Below are positions 1 to 9,050 of a stretch of DNA of 64,000 nucleotides, one piece after another. The notes under the pieces were generated by a model that saw nothing but the letters and a program-made list of their open reading frames with translations, searched no databases and was not told where the DNA came from. The stretch is from Halarsenatibacter silvermanii. GTDB lineage: Bacteria > Bacillota > Halanaerobiia > Halanaerobiales > Halarsenatibacteraceae. Location: positions 1 through 64,000 of the forward strand of contig NZ_FNGO01000006.1 of assembly GCF_900103135.1 (NCBI RefSeq). The letters run 5' to 3'. The position numbers were made by a program, and so were the translations under genes. Every line of letters begins with the position of its first letter. The stretch's first letter is position 1.

Positions 1-245
1 ATATTGATATTGAGATTGAAAGCAATGAAGTTGAATTTACTGATGATTGGACATTTGAAGATATTTATGGAGATATTGATATTGAGATTGAAGGCGATGT
101 TGAATTTACCGATGATTGGACGTTTAAAGATATTTATGGAGATATTATTGATATTGAAGCAGAGGGAGCAGAAGCTAATTTTGCCGATGATTGGACGTTT
201 GAAAATATTGATGGGGATATTGAAGGGGATATTGAAATTGAGTAG
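1..245 (+). CDS. 3' end of an acidic tandem-repeat protein (5' truncated)
   Basis: This is an open frame entering from the left edge (codons from base 3) and stopping with TAG at 243-245. It encodes three 24-residue repeats, at 3-74, 75-146 and 147-218. Each has the pattern IDIEIE, a short acidic stretch, then DDWTF and a D/N-I-Y/D-GD ending. The protein finishes with a short Asp/Glu/Ile tail. Alternating hydrophobic and acidic residues in a fixed-length repeat suggest stacked beta-strands, as in beta-solenoid surface proteins, but no family is recognised. The next gene is a prepilin that also carries beta-type repeats, so this may be the tail of a related pilus or surface protein. The N-terminus is outside the window, so secretion and function cannot be judged. 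Confidence 0.6.
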   Translation, partial: IDIEIESNEVEFTDDWTFEDIYGDIDIEIEGDVEFTDDWTFKDIYGDIIDIEAEGAEANFADDWTFENIDGDIEGDIEIE

Positions 246-292
246 GATTGAAATTGATGAAGATGGGCAAGATTATTTTAGGAAGTGATATT

Positions 293-1285
293 ATGCTGAA
301 TAACAAGGGTATAACATTAGTTGAAGTAATTTTGGCCCTTTCTTTAGTCGGTATAATTGGATTAATGGCAGCTGGTATTCAGACAGATATTTATGAAATT
401 TTTTATACAGAGGCAGATAACACGTCTTTTCATATAAATCTGCAAACAATGCATCAGCTTTTTAGAGATGAGTTAGTAGGGATGGAGGTAAATACTGATA
501 GTGGAGATTATTCTTTTGAATGGAATAATGCCGAAGACGAATTGGTGAGAAAAGATTTAAACAACAGCAATAATGATTTTAGTTTGAGATTTCAAGAAGA
601 TCGAATAGAAGAAATAGAAATGAAAAAGGACAACAGTATGCTTAATATAACAGTGAAATACAACATGTATGAGGATAGCAATGAAAGTAATAATAGTGAT
701 AACAATGAAAGGGAATATAAAATATCTGTTTATGAAAATTATATTGACGAGGACATAAACTTAGTTAGTGAAGATGATAAGCTATATTTTGAAATTCCTG
801 TCGGTGAATTACCAGCGGATGAATTGGGATGGGTAAATCCCCCAGGGGAAGGGCAGGCGGACCCCAGATGGATTGAAGAATTTAAAGATGCGCCCCAAGA
901 AGAAGACCCAAATTATCATTCAGGAATAGTTATATTTTCTGAAGAAAATTTGCATCATTGGGTTGCTGCAAAGGAAAAAACTAGTTTGGAAGCAGTAAAA
1001 GGATTCATTTTTGAAGTAAAACTTGAAGTTAGAAACGATGGAGAGCTAACGCTTACTTCTGATAAAGATATAATTTTTGAAGATGAAGTTGATATTAAAG
1101 GTGAACTAGATATAAATGCAGGTGGAGATGTTATTTTTGAAGATGAAGTTGATATTAAAGGTGAATTATGCTTTGAGCAGAAAACCACAGTGGAATATGA
1201 GGGCGAAACAGAAGATTTTGGTGGCCATGAGGATGAAAAGAAAAATTGTTATGATGAAGATGATTTTCATAATAAATTCGATTAA
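293..1285 (+). CDS. Type IV prepilin-like protein with beta-repeat C-terminus
   Basis: The start at 293 follows a GGAAGTG ribosome-binding site and gives a short leader ending in Lys-Gly. The cleaved sequence ITLVEVILAL has Glu at +5, the class III signal peptide processed by PilD. A hydrophobic helix to about residue 30 would pack into the pilus core. The remaining roughly 300 residues are acidic. Near residues 260-292 the segment FEDEVDIKGEL occurs twice, encoded by an identical 32-nt direct repeat (1074-1105 and 1134-1165) with a 60-nt period. This resembles a beta-helix or bactofilin-like stack. It lies two genes upstream of pilB. It is probably a large minor pilin exposed on the pilus; the repeat function is inferred. 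The coding sequence is AT-rich compared with the pil genes. Confidence 0.7.
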   Translation: MLNNKGITLVEVILALSLVGIIGLMAAGIQTDIYEIFYTEADNTSFHINLQTMHQLFRDELVGMEVNTDSGDYSFEWNNAEDELVRKDLNNSNNDFSLRFQEDRIEEIEMKKDNSMLNITVKYNMYEDSNESNNSDNNEREYKISVYENYIDEDINLVSEDDKLYFEIPVGELPADELGWVNPPGEGQADPRWIEEFKDAPQEEDPNYHSGIVIFSEENLHHWVAAKEKTSLEAVKGFIFEVKLEVRNDGELTLTSDKDIIFEDEVDIKGELDINAGGDVIFEDEVDIKGELCFEQKTTVEYEGETEDFGGHEDEKKNCYDEDDFHNKFD

Positions 1286-1324
1286 ATTTTACATGTAGAT
1301 TCAAATTAAGTGGAGGCTAAAACC

Positions 1325-1888
1325 GTGAAACTACCCCAGGCAGTTAAATTCAGCCATTATTTGCTGGAACGTTTTGTCGAAAAAAGAGATGTAGTGCTCG
1401 ATGCCACCTGCGGCAATGGTCACGATACGGTTTTTTTGGCCGATCTGGTCGGTCGGGAAGGAAAGGTTAATGCGATCGACATTCAGCAGGAAGCTGTGGA
1501 GAATACTGAAGAAAGGTTAAAAGATAATGAAATGCTTTCCAGAACTGAGCTGGTCTGCGGTGATCACTCCCGGCTGGAGGAGCATTTTTCCGAAAGCGAT
1601 TATAAAGCTGCCGTCTTCAATCTGGGTTATCTGCCCGGCGGTGATAAATCGATAATTACCAGGCCCAAAACTACCCTGGCTGCCCTTAAAAAAGTGTCTG
1701 CCAGAATTATCTGCGGCGGAGTTTTAGTGGTGGTCGCCTATCCGGGTCATGAGGGTGGGGATGAGGAGCTGCAGGAGGTATTGAACTGGGCTGAGAAACT
1801 GGAAAGCGAAGATTTTAATGTGCTGCATTACCATTTTATAAATCAACCTTCGGATCCGCCCGAGGTTATAGCGGCTGCGCGAAGATAA
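1325..1888 (+). CDS. mnmM: Class I SAM-dependent methyltransferase, YtqB/MnmM family
   Basis: This 187-residue protein has the Rossmann methyltransferase motif VLDATCGNGHDTVFLA near residues 24-39 and an acidic motif II (AIDIQQEA). A later NLGYLPGGDK segment is typical of the YtqB family, formerly called putative rRNA methylase. Bacillus subtilis YtqB/MnmM methylates nm5U34 of tRNA to mnm5U34. The length matches the family. GTG at 1325 is chosen because GGAGG at 1312-1316 lies 8 nt upstream; an in-frame GTG at 1310 would overlap that site. The gene sits just upstream of pilB with a short gap and may share its transcript, with no obvious functional link. The enzyme class is secure; the exact substrate is inferred. 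Confidence 0.82.
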   Translation: MKLPQAVKFSHYLLERFVEKRDVVLDATCGNGHDTVFLADLVGREGKVNAIDIQQEAVENTEERLKDNEMLSRTELVCGDHSRLEEHFSESDYKAAVFNLGYLPGGDKSIITRPKTTLAALKKVSARIICGGVLVVVAYPGHEGGDEELQEVLNWAEKLESEDFNVLHYHFINQPSDPPEVIAAARR

Positions 1889-1904
1889 AACGGGGGGTTA
1901 AATA

Positions 1905-3581
1905 GTGTCGGAAGAAAAAAAGCGTCTGGGAGATCTGCTGCTGGAATATGATTATATCGATGAGGAAGAGTTCGAGGAGGCTTTAGCCCGCCAGCAGGAA
2001 TCGGATAAAAGACTGGGGCAAATGCTCGTCGATCTGGGTTATATCTCCGAAAAAGATTTGATTCAGGTGCTCGAATTTCAACTGCAGGTCCCTTATGCTG
2101 ATCCAGAAAAGTATTATTTTGATTCCAGTCTGGCTGAATATCTGCCGGAAAATATTGCCCGACGCCATAACATGGTTCCTCTAAAAAAGAATGATGACAC
2201 GCTCATGGTGGCCATGACGGATCCCAATGATGTTGTTGCCATCGATGATGCTGAGATGTCATCCGGGCTGGAAATTCAGCCAATGATCGGAACGCATGAG
2301 GAAATAGAAGCAGCTCAGGATAAAATTTACCGCGGGGAAGCTGTCGAACTGGAAGAAATAACCGATTTTCAGGAGATACAGCAAGCAGACGATGAAGAGC
2401 TCGAAGAGGATGAACTGCAGGAGATGGTCGAGGAAGCTCCTGTTATCCGTCTGGCCAATAAAATTATATCCGAAGCCTATGAACAGGGAGCCAGCGATAT
2501 CCATATAGAGCCGGGCGAGGATAAGGTTAATGTCAGAAACAGGATAGATGGGGTTTTGCACAGTCAATTTACCGTGCCTAAATCGATGCAGGCTGCTCTC
2601 ATCTCCCGTTTTAAGATAATGGCTGATCTCGATATTACCGAACACCGACTGCCTCAGGACGGCAAGGTCAAGATGGGAGTTAAAGGCGAAGAGCTCGATA
2701 TGAGAGTTTCCACCCTGCCGCTCATCAACGGCGAAAAGGTGGTAATTCGTCTTCTTTCGCGCGATTCTTCTCTGCTGCATCTGGATAATCTCGGTTTTAA
2801 GGAATCCAATCTGGATAAGTTCAGGAGGCTGATTAAAAAACCTCACGGAATTTTGCTGGCTACCGGACCCACCGGCAGCGGTAAATCGACCACGCTATTT
2901 GCCGCTATCAACGAGATGAATCGGCCTGACCGCAATATAGTCACCATCGAGGATCCGGTTGAGTATCAGCTTTCGGGCATCAATCAGGTCCAGGCCAATG
3001 AAGATATAGGCAGGGATTTTGCCACCTCACTGCGTTCGGTTCTCCGCCAGGACCCCGATATAATCATGGTGGGAGAGATTAGAGACGAGGATACCGCCGA
3101 GATAGCCGTCAGGGCTGCCCTGACCGGTCATCTGGTATTGAGCACTCTGCACACCAACGATGCTGCCAGCACTGTGACCCGGCTGGTCGACATGGGTCTG
3201 GCCTCTTATCTGGTGGGAGCTTCGGTCATTGGGGTTGTGGCTCAAAGACTAGTTCGCAGGCTCTGTCCTAACTGTCGCAGTAAAAAGAAGGAGATTGATG
3301 AGGTTGACAGGAACTTTATAGGTGAAGCTGATGTTGACGAAATTTACAGCTCCCGGGGCTGTTCTGAATGTGACGGCACCGGTTATCATGACAGAATAGC
3401 TATTCAGGAGGTGATGCCGGTATCGGAAGATATATCTCGTCTTATAGCTTCGGGGGCTAATCAGGACGAGATAAAGGATAAAGCCCGGGAAGAAGGTATG
3501 ATGACGCTCAAAGAAGATGGGCTTTACAAGCTTGAACAGGGGCTTACCGATGTCGAAGAACTGAAGAGGATGATGTTCTGA
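1905..3581 (+). CDS. pilB: Type IV pilus extension ATPase PilB (cluster 1)
   Basis: This cytoplasmic hexameric ATPase powers pilin polymerisation at the inner-membrane platform. It is 558 residues, normal for PilB/GspE. Residues 7-60 form an MshEN-type N-domain with two RLG repeats (RLGDLLLEYDYI and RLGQMLVDLGYI); this domain binds c-di-GMP in characterised homologues. The ATPase core has Walker A GPTGSGKST, the Asp box, Walker B DPDIIMVGEIRD and the His box STLHTNDA. A zinc tetracysteine (CPNC and CSEC) precedes the C-terminus. The GTG start follows a GGGGGG site at 1892-1897. pilT, pilC, pilD and pilMNOPQ follow. A second PilB of identical length is encoded at 13333. Confidence 0.96.
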   Translation: MSEEKKRLGDLLLEYDYIDEEEFEEALARQQESDKRLGQMLVDLGYISEKDLIQVLEFQLQVPYADPEKYYFDSSLAEYLPENIARRHNMVPLKKNDDTLMVAMTDPNDVVAIDDAEMSSGLEIQPMIGTHEEIEAAQDKIYRGEAVELEEITDFQEIQQADDEELEEDELQEMVEEAPVIRLANKIISEAYEQGASDIHIEPGEDKVNVRNRIDGVLHSQFTVPKSMQAALISRFKIMADLDITEHRLPQDGKVKMGVKGEELDMRVSTLPLINGEKVVIRLLSRDSSLLHLDNLGFKESNLDKFRRLIKKPHGILLATGPTGSGKSTTLFAAINEMNRPDRNIVTIEDPVEYQLSGINQVQANEDIGRDFATSLRSVLRQDPDIIMVGEIRDEDTAEIAVRAALTGHLVLSTLHTNDAASTVTRLVDMGLASYLVGASVIGVVAQRLVRRLCPNCRSKKKEIDEVDRNFIGEADVDEIYSSRGCSECDGTGYHDRIAIQEVMPVSEDISRLIASGANQDEIKDKAREEGMMTLKEDGLYKLEQGLTDVEELKRMMF

Positions 3582-3634
3582 AATTAGAGTTCTAAAATTA
3601 GAGCGGGTTTTAGATTTGAGGTGATCAGCAATAG

Positions 3635-4699
3635 ATGAATCTAAAAAAAGTTCTGGAAGAAATAGTCGAGAATGACAACATCTCCGATCTTCATCTGACG
3701 GTTAATTCCCGGCCAATAGTGCGCGAGACCGGCCGGCTGGAATACTATTCCGGCGATGTGGGTAAGCTGGGAGGCGATGAACTGAGAAAGATTGCCCGCA
3801 GCATAATGGATGAAGATCAATGGTCAAGATTTCAGGAGGAGGGAGAGCTGGATTTTTCCTACAGCCTGCCCGGAGTTTCCCGCTTTCGTATCAACGTTTA
3901 CCAGCAGCGGGGATCTGTATCGCTGGCCCTGAGGATAATTCCTCAGGGTGTGCCCAGCATAGATGAACTGGGACTGCCCCAGGTGCTCAAAAAGCTGGCC
4001 CGCCAGCGGCGGGGGCTGATTCTCTGCACCGGTCCCACCGGCAGCGGTAAATCTACAAGTCTGGCGGCTATGATTCAGGAGATTAACAAAAACAGAAAAG
4101 CCCATATCATAACTCTGGAGGATCCGATCGAATATCTTCATAATCACCGCCAGAGCATTGTTCATCAGCGCGAGGTCGGCAGCGATACCACCAGCTTCTC
4201 CAAGGCACTGCGGGCCGCCCTGCGTCAGGATCCGGATGTCATTCTGGTCGGTGAGATGCGCGATCTGGATACTATATCGATAGCTTTGGAGGCGGCCGAG
4301 ACCGGCCATGTTGTGATGTCGACACTTCACACCAACAGCGCCGCTCAGACGGTTGACCGTATAATCGATGCATTTCCCTCCGGCCAGCAGGAGCAGGTCA
4401 GGACCCAGCTGGCTTCGATAATAAAAGGTGTAATAGCCCAGCAGCTTCTGCCGAAAAAAGATGATGATGGAAGGATAGCTGCTTTTGAGATAATGGTCGG
4501 TACCTCGGCTGTCAAAAATATCATCCGCGAGGGCAAATCAAGCCAGCTGGAATCGGCCATACAGACCGGCGGCAAACACGGAATGATCATGATGGAAAAT
4601 TATCTGCTCGATCTTTATAATCAGGGTAAAATTTCCCGGGAGACGGCCGTCGATCGGGCCCGCAACACCGATTATCTGCGCAAGCGGATCAACAGATAA
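3635..4699 (+). CDS. pilT: Pilus retraction ATPase PilT
   Basis: PilT is the hexameric ATPase that depolymerises the pilus and drives twitching motility and DNA uptake. The 354 residues carry Walker A GPTGSGKSTS, the Asp box around TLEDPIEYLH, Walker B DPDVILVGEMRD and the His box STLHTNSAAQ. There is no MshEN domain and no tetracysteine, which separates it from PilB. Length is typical. The ATG follows GAGGTG about 10 nt upstream. It is the only PilT in the window, so if cluster 2 builds a retractile pilus it must borrow this protein or one encoded elsewhere. Confidence 0.95.
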   Translation: MNLKKVLEEIVENDNISDLHLTVNSRPIVRETGRLEYYSGDVGKLGGDELRKIARSIMDEDQWSRFQEEGELDFSYSLPGVSRFRINVYQQRGSVSLALRIIPQGVPSIDELGLPQVLKKLARQRRGLILCTGPTGSGKSTSLAAMIQEINKNRKAHIITLEDPIEYLHNHRQSIVHQREVGSDTTSFSKALRAALRQDPDVILVGEMRDLDTISIALEAAETGHVVMSTLHTNSAAQTVDRIIDAFPSGQQEQVRTQLASIIKGVIAQQLLPKKDDDGRIAAFEIMVGTSAVKNIIREGKSSQLESAIQTGGKHGMIMMENYLLDLYNQGKISRETAVDRARNTDYLRKRINR

Positions 4700-4753
4700 A
4701 AACCGGTTAAAAAAAAACAATCGAGCCAGTGAGAAGCCAACGGAGGAATAGTT

Positions 4754-6001
4754 ATGTCACCGGAGTTTAATTACAGGGTTCGCGATCGAAGTGGTAATAC
4801 CGAAGAGGGTACCGTCAGAGCTTCCAGCCGCAGTGAAGCAGCCAGAACCCTGCGGGAAGATGGTTATTTTGTCGCCTCCCTGGAAGAGATGGAACAGGAA
4901 GATGAAGGAGAAGGAGGAGGATTTCTGGACCGGGAGATAGATCTCTCATTTCTGGCCTTTTGGCGGGGAGGGCTCGATACCGAGGGTCTGGCCAAGTTTT
5001 CCGAGCAGTTTTCTGTTTTGATTTCGGCCGGTATACCCATCGTCGATGCTCTTGATATCGTGAGAGAACAGACGGAAGCCGACCATTTTGAGCAGGTACT
5101 GGAAGAGATTATAAGCGATATCGAAGGAGGCGAGGGTTTTTCCAGCGCCCTGCAGCAGCATCCGGACTATTTTCCCTCTTTTTTCTGTCAGCTAATCAGA
5201 GCAGGTGAGACCGGCGGTATTCTGGATGAGGTGCTGGTGGAACTGGCTCAACATTACCGCCGCCAGCATGAGATAAAAGAGGATATAAAATCGGCCCTGT
5301 ATTATCCCGTGGCTATTATTGCGATAGCTGTTGCCGCCATTATATTTCTACTGACTTTTGTGGTGCCTGAAATCATGGAAATTTTTGATGCGCTGGATGT
5401 TGTCCTGCCGCTTCCGACTTTAATCCTCATAGGTATGAGCAATTTCATGCAGGCATTCTGGTGGCTTCTGCTGCTGGCGATTGTAATCTTATTTATGGCC
5501 GGTTTATCTTTTTATAGAACCAGGCGGGGCAAATTAATCTTTGATACCATAATTTTGAAAATTCCTCTGGTGGGATCGCTGGTTTTGAAAATATCGATAG
5601 CTCGCTTTTCCCGCACGCTGGCCCTTTTGCTGGACAGCGGAGTCAACCTCCTCTCAGCCCTGCCGGTGGTAGAGGAGATAGTTGCCAACCGAGTAATAGA
5701 AAAATCTCTGATTGAGGCCCGGGGACGTCTCAGAGGGGGAGTTAATATCTCTCAGCCCATGAGGGAAAGCGGGCTTTTCCCGCCTATGGTGGTGCAGATG
5801 ATCGAGGTGGGGGAAGAAACAGGCAGCCTGGCCGATATGCTCAACAAAGTTTCCGGCTATTATGAGATGGAGGTGCAGAAAACCATCCAGGGATCGATCT
5901 CGCTGATAGAACCGGCTTTAATAGTTTTTCTGGCTGTTGTAGTAGGTTTTATAGCTCTATCCGTCGTTCTGCCTCTATTCGATCTCTATGCAGCATTATA
6001 A
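4754..6001 (+). CDS. pilC: Type IV pilus inner-membrane platform protein PilC (cluster 1)
   Basis: This 415-residue PilC/GspF protein has the duplicated cytoplasmic GspF domain. The first copy contains FSEQFSVLISAGIPIVDALD and the second contains FSRTLALLLDSGVNLLSAL. Three hydrophobic segments lie around residues 187-215, 230-255 and near the C-terminus. PilC is the rotor-like platform coupling PilB and PilT to pilin insertion and removal. The ATG is preceded by CGGAGGAA. It lies between pilT and pilD. Its paralogue at 15841 has the same N-terminal pattern (MSPE followed by Y-R-R/A). Confidence 0.94.
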   Translation: MSPEFNYRVRDRSGNTEEGTVRASSRSEAARTLREDGYFVASLEEMEQEDEGEGGGFLDREIDLSFLAFWRGGLDTEGLAKFSEQFSVLISAGIPIVDALDIVREQTEADHFEQVLEEIISDIEGGEGFSSALQQHPDYFPSFFCQLIRAGETGGILDEVLVELAQHYRRQHEIKEDIKSALYYPVAIIAIAVAAIIFLLTFVVPEIMEIFDALDVVLPLPTLILIGMSNFMQAFWWLLLLAIVILFMAGLSFYRTRRGKLIFDTIILKIPLVGSLVLKISIARFSRTLALLLDSGVNLLSALPVVEEIVANRVIEKSLIEARGRLRGGVNISQPMRESGLFPPMVVQMIEVGEETGSLADMLNKVSGYYEMEVQKTIQGSISLIEPALIVFLAVVVGFIALSVVLPLFDLYAAL

Positions 6002-6077
6002 TTTCCGATCTAAAACTGTCTTCAATTTGCGCTGGCTCTGCCGGAAAATAATCTGGATCAAAAAATGAGGTATTGCC

Positions 6078-6821
6078 ATGCAGTCATTTATCTTTCTGCT
6101 GCTGGGTCTTATCGTCGGCAGCTTTATAAACGTCCTGATAGTAAGAGTTCCCCGGGGCCAATCTATAATCAATCCCCGCTCCCATTGTCCCGATTGCGGC
6201 CATGAGCTGAAAGCTTTTGAGCTGATACCGGTCTTGAGTTTTATCCTGCTGCGGGGAAAATGCCGCGAGTGCGGGGTTACTATACCGCTGCGATATCCGC
6301 TGGTAGAACTCATGACAGGATTTTTGTTTTTGGCCAACTTTTATTTGGCGGCTGAACCGGTGGAACTAATTTCGGGGATGGTATTCATAACCCTGCTGCT
6401 GCCTTTGAGCGTGATCGATCTGCGCGAGCAGATACTTCCCGATAAATTGAACCTGGCCGGCATGGCGGCCGGCCTGACTTTAAGTTTTTTTCGGGTCGAT
6501 TTCACTCCTCTGACCTCGATTTCCGGCATTCTGGCCGGCGGAGGTTTCCTTTTTGCCCTGGCGATCATTTCCCGCGGAGGTATAGGGGGCGGAGATATAA
6601 AGCTTATGCTTTTTACAGGTTCTTTTTTGGGAGCTCCGCTGGTGCTGATCAGCATATTTCTGGCCGCAATTCTGGGGCTTATAGCCTCGCTGCCCTCGTT
6701 ATTTCGCGGACAGATGGGACTTAAAAGCAAACTGCCCTTCGGCCCTTTTCTGGCGCTCTCAGCTCTAATTTTATGGTATTTCGGCGCTGAACTTCTTTCG
6801 TTTTATCTGCAGCTTTTTTAA
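6078..6821 (+). CDS. pilD: Prepilin peptidase and N-methyltransferase PilD
   Basis: PilD cleaves the leader of prepilins after Gly and methylates the new N-terminus. The 247-residue protein is polytopic. A cytoplasmic zinc loop has Cys37, Cys40, Cys62 and Cys65 (CPDC and CREC). The two catalytic aspartates of the GxGD-type protease are visible in VIDLREQILPD and GGGDIK. The start has a TGAGGT site upstream. It is the only prepilin peptidase in the window and presumably processes all the prepilins here, including the cluster 2 pilin. Confidence 0.94.
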   Translation: MQSFIFLLLGLIVGSFINVLIVRVPRGQSIINPRSHCPDCGHELKAFELIPVLSFILLRGKCRECGVTIPLRYPLVELMTGFLFLANFYLAAEPVELISGMVFITLLLPLSVIDLREQILPDKLNLAGMAAGLTLSFFRVDFTPLTSISGILAGGGFLFALAIISRGGIGGGDIKLMLFTGSFLGAPLVLISIFLAAILGLIASLPSLFRGQMGLKSKLPFGPFLALSALILWYFGAELLSFYLQLF

Positions 6822-6839
6822 AAACTTTTTACCGGGCTT

Positions 6840-6867
6840 TTTACAGTCGCTATAATAATGTTATAAT
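6840..6867 (+). promoter_or_regulatory. Probable housekeeping promoter for pilMNOPQ (cluster 1)
   Basis: TTTACA (6840-6845) and a consensus TATAAT (6862-6867) are separated by 16 nt, upstream of pilM at 6933. This suggests pilMNOPQ can be transcribed separately from pilBTCD. Confidence 0.6.
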
Positions 6868-6932
6868 TATGATACAGTCTACATTTGACAGTCTATATTC
6901 GCAATTGGTCGCCAATGAATGGGGAGTTAATA

Positions 6933-7982
6933 ATGTTTAATAGAATAAAAAAGATCCTGTCCGGAACCCGATTTACTGCGGTTGATTTTGGCCACAGCAG
7001 CATCAAGCTGGCTCAGGGAAAGGCCAGAAATAATTCTTTTGAGTTGACCGGGCTCGACCGGGAAGATCTGGAACCGGGCGCTGTAAAAGAGGGAGAGATA
7101 GATGATATTTCTCTGGTGGTAGAATCGATGGAAAAGCTTTTACAGCGGGGGCTGCGCAGAAAAGGCGAAATTCTTTATGCTCCCGCCTCCGGACAGATTG
7201 TTGTCAGGATAATAGAACTTCCGCAGATGCCGGAAGATGAGCTGGAAGAAGCTATCCGCTGGGAAGCTGATGACTATCTGCCGATACCTATCGATCGGGC
7301 TGAGCTGGAATATATAATTCTGGAGGAGCTGGAAGAAGAGTATCGGGTTCTGATCTCGGTTATTCCCGGCGAGGTGCTGGTTGACTATCAGGAGGTTTTC
7401 AGCCAGCTAAATCTGAAGCCGAAAGTGGCCAATTTGCAGGAACTGGCCTTAGTATCACTGCTTCTATATCTGGATGAATTCTCCGAACCGAGCGCCATTA
7501 TAGATATGGGCGGCCGGAGAACCCAGGTGGTCATCGGGGCAGATCACAATATATTTTTATGCCGCGGTTCTGATGTGGGTGGTTCGGATTTCACCGAGTT
7601 TTATCAGGCCGAAGCGGAGAGCTGGCAGGAAGCTGAGGACCTTAAACGCGAGCGGGGAATTCCGGCTGAAAGCAAGGATTTTCTGGAGCTTGAGAGCAGT
7701 CCTTCCATTCAAATCGATAATTTAATCAGGGAAATCGAGCGCTCGCTCAACTATTACAGCAGTCAAAATAGGGGAGAGACCGTCGAAAATATTTATTTTA
7801 CAGGCGGAGGTTTTAAGCTTGCGGGCCTGGTGGAGAGAATCGAGGAGCAGCTCAATATCGAGATGACCGGGCTTGATTTCACCGAAAAACTGGGATTTTC
7901 CCCGGAAAACTCCGATGCTGATGATTTCCACGGTGTGAGTGTCGGCCTGATGGCCAGCGAGGTGATCGAAGGTGAGGGTTAA
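6933..7982 (+). CDS. pilM: Actin-like pilus assembly ATPase PilM (cluster 1)
   Basis: PilM is a cytoplasmic actin/FtsA-fold protein that binds the N-terminal peptide of PilN and links the ATPases to the periplasmic PilNOP frame. The 349 residues start with a short basic stretch, then TAVDFGHSSIKLAQ (phosphate 1 region). A second nucleotide-binding segment is IDMGGRRTQVVIG, and the late YFTGGGFKLAGL segment is characteristic of the family. ATG at 6933 has GGGGAG 6 nt upstream; the longer in-frame start at 6885 lacks a site. The end overlaps pilN by 11 nt, which implies translational coupling. Confidence 0.93.
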   Translation: MFNRIKKILSGTRFTAVDFGHSSIKLAQGKARNNSFELTGLDREDLEPGAVKEGEIDDISLVVESMEKLLQRGLRRKGEILYAPASGQIVVRIIELPQMPEDELEEAIRWEADDYLPIPIDRAELEYIILEELEEEYRVLISVIPGEVLVDYQEVFSQLNLKPKVANLQELALVSLLLYLDEFSEPSAIIDMGGRRTQVVIGADHNIFLCRGSDVGGSDFTEFYQAEAESWQEAEDLKRERGIPAESKDFLELESSPSIQIDNLIREIERSLNYYSSQNRGETVENIYFTGGGFKLAGLVERIEEQLNIEMTGLDFTEKLGFSPENSDADDFHGVSVGLMASEVIEGEG

Positions 7983-8484
7983 TTTTCTCGACGAAGAAAA
8001 GATTTCCCGGGAGATAAGGTGGGACCAGATATTTATAGTGCTGGCGATCATTTTGCTGCTGGCCGCGCCGGCCCTGCATTTTTCCTACCATCTTTATGGT
8101 GCCCGTCAGATAGAAAATGAGATCGACAGGGTCAACCGCCAGATAGGTCTAATCCAGGCCGATGTGGAAGAGCACCAAAGACTGGAGGAGCAGGTTGAGG
8201 AATATCAGGAGATTATCGAGGATCGCCAGATGCGACATCTGCTGCCCGAAGCCCTGCGCAGCCTGGGTGAAGAGATTTCGGCAGACATTCATCTGGAATA
8301 TCTGGAATTTTATGAAGGGGAAATTTTTATCGGAGGAGTCGGCAGTTCGACGGGGGAAGTGCTGGGTTATGCCTCAAGCTTAGAAAGGGCTGCACCTTTC
8401 AGCTCGGCTGAAGTGGAAAATTTGGACAGCAACGATACCGTCGATTTTGATATGCATCTGGAAGTAAAGCGGGAGGGGGAGTGA
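7972..8484 (+). CDS. pilN: Pilus assembly protein PilN (cluster 1)
   Basis: This is a 170-residue bitopic inner-membrane protein. The N-terminal MRVNFLDEEK corresponds to the conserved cytoplasmic PilM-binding peptide. A transmembrane helix follows at about residues 19-40, then a coiled coil (residues 45-85) and a small periplasmic ferredoxin-like domain. Length is slightly short for PilN. GTG at 7972 overlaps the end of pilM. Its paralogue at 18261 begins almost identically (MRVNLFDEKK), which supports both start choices. Confidence 0.88.
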   Translation: MRVNFLDEEKISREIRWDQIFIVLAIILLLAAPALHFSYHLYGARQIENEIDRVNRQIGLIQADVEEHQRLEEQVEEYQEIIEDRQMRHLLPEALRSLGEEISADIHLEYLEFYEGEIFIGGVGSSTGEVLGYASSLERAAPFSSAEVENLDSNDTVDFDMHLEVKREGE

Positions 8485-8487
8485 AAA

Positions 8488-8994
8488 TTGCTGGATAGAT
8501 TTTCAAAGCGGGAAAAGCTTTTCCTGCTGGCAGGATTTCTGATAGTCGGGCTGACCCTTTATTATTTACTTCTTTTTTCTCCCCTGCGTGAAGAGACAGC
8601 AAATTCCCGCCAGCAGCTGGAAAATCTGGAGCGGGAGTATGAAGATTATCTGAGCCAGATCGAAGATATACCCCGCCTGGAAGAAGAACTGGAGGAGCTG
8701 GAAGAAGAGGTGGGAATCGCAGATGAAGCAGAAGGTCCTGATCGAAAGGAAAATGTGCTGGATTTTTTGGATGAAGGCCTGGCCCGTCATGATCTAAACC
8801 TCCGCAGCTACAGCCCTGAATCCGCTGAAGATGGGGACTTTGTTCATCTCCAGTTAGCCGGCAGCTACCACGGGCTGCTGGATTTCATCGGTCGCAGCTA
8901 TGAACATTATCCCCGGCTTAAAGCTGAAGAGATGTATATAAATATGGAGGAAAATGTTCTCGAGATCGAAATATTATTATTTCTGGAGGATTAG
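8488..8994 (+). CDS. pilO: Pilus assembly protein PilO (cluster 1)
   Basis: The 168 residues have a short cytoplasmic start, a transmembrane helix at about 11-31 (LFLLAGFLIVGLTLYYLL), then a Glu-rich coiled coil and a compact C-terminal domain with the Q-L-x-G-S-Y-x-G-L-L-D-F-I pattern typical of PilO. PilO pairs with PilN in the periplasmic alignment frame. The TTG start directly follows pilN and has a strong GGAGGGGGAG site about 7 nt upstream. Confidence 0.88.
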   Translation: MLDRFSKREKLFLLAGFLIVGLTLYYLLLFSPLREETANSRQQLENLEREYEDYLSQIEDIPRLEEELEELEEEVGIADEAEGPDRKENVLDFLDEGLARHDLNLRSYSPESAEDGDFVHLQLAGSYHGLLDFIGRSYEHYPRLKAEEMYINMEENVLEIEILLFLED

Positions 8995-9050
8995 AGCAAC
9001 AGGATATTAATTATCTTCAGGCAGTAAAATCTGAGGAGTGTAAGTTCAAA

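Noticed and set aside
3-245. Tandem repeats read as a possible CRISPR-like array
   Set aside because: The repeats are contiguous, in frame and coding, with no unique spacers.
6885-6890. TTGACA upstream of pilM
   Set aside because: No acceptable -10 about 17 nt downstream; the TTTACA/TATAAT pair at 6840-6867 is better.
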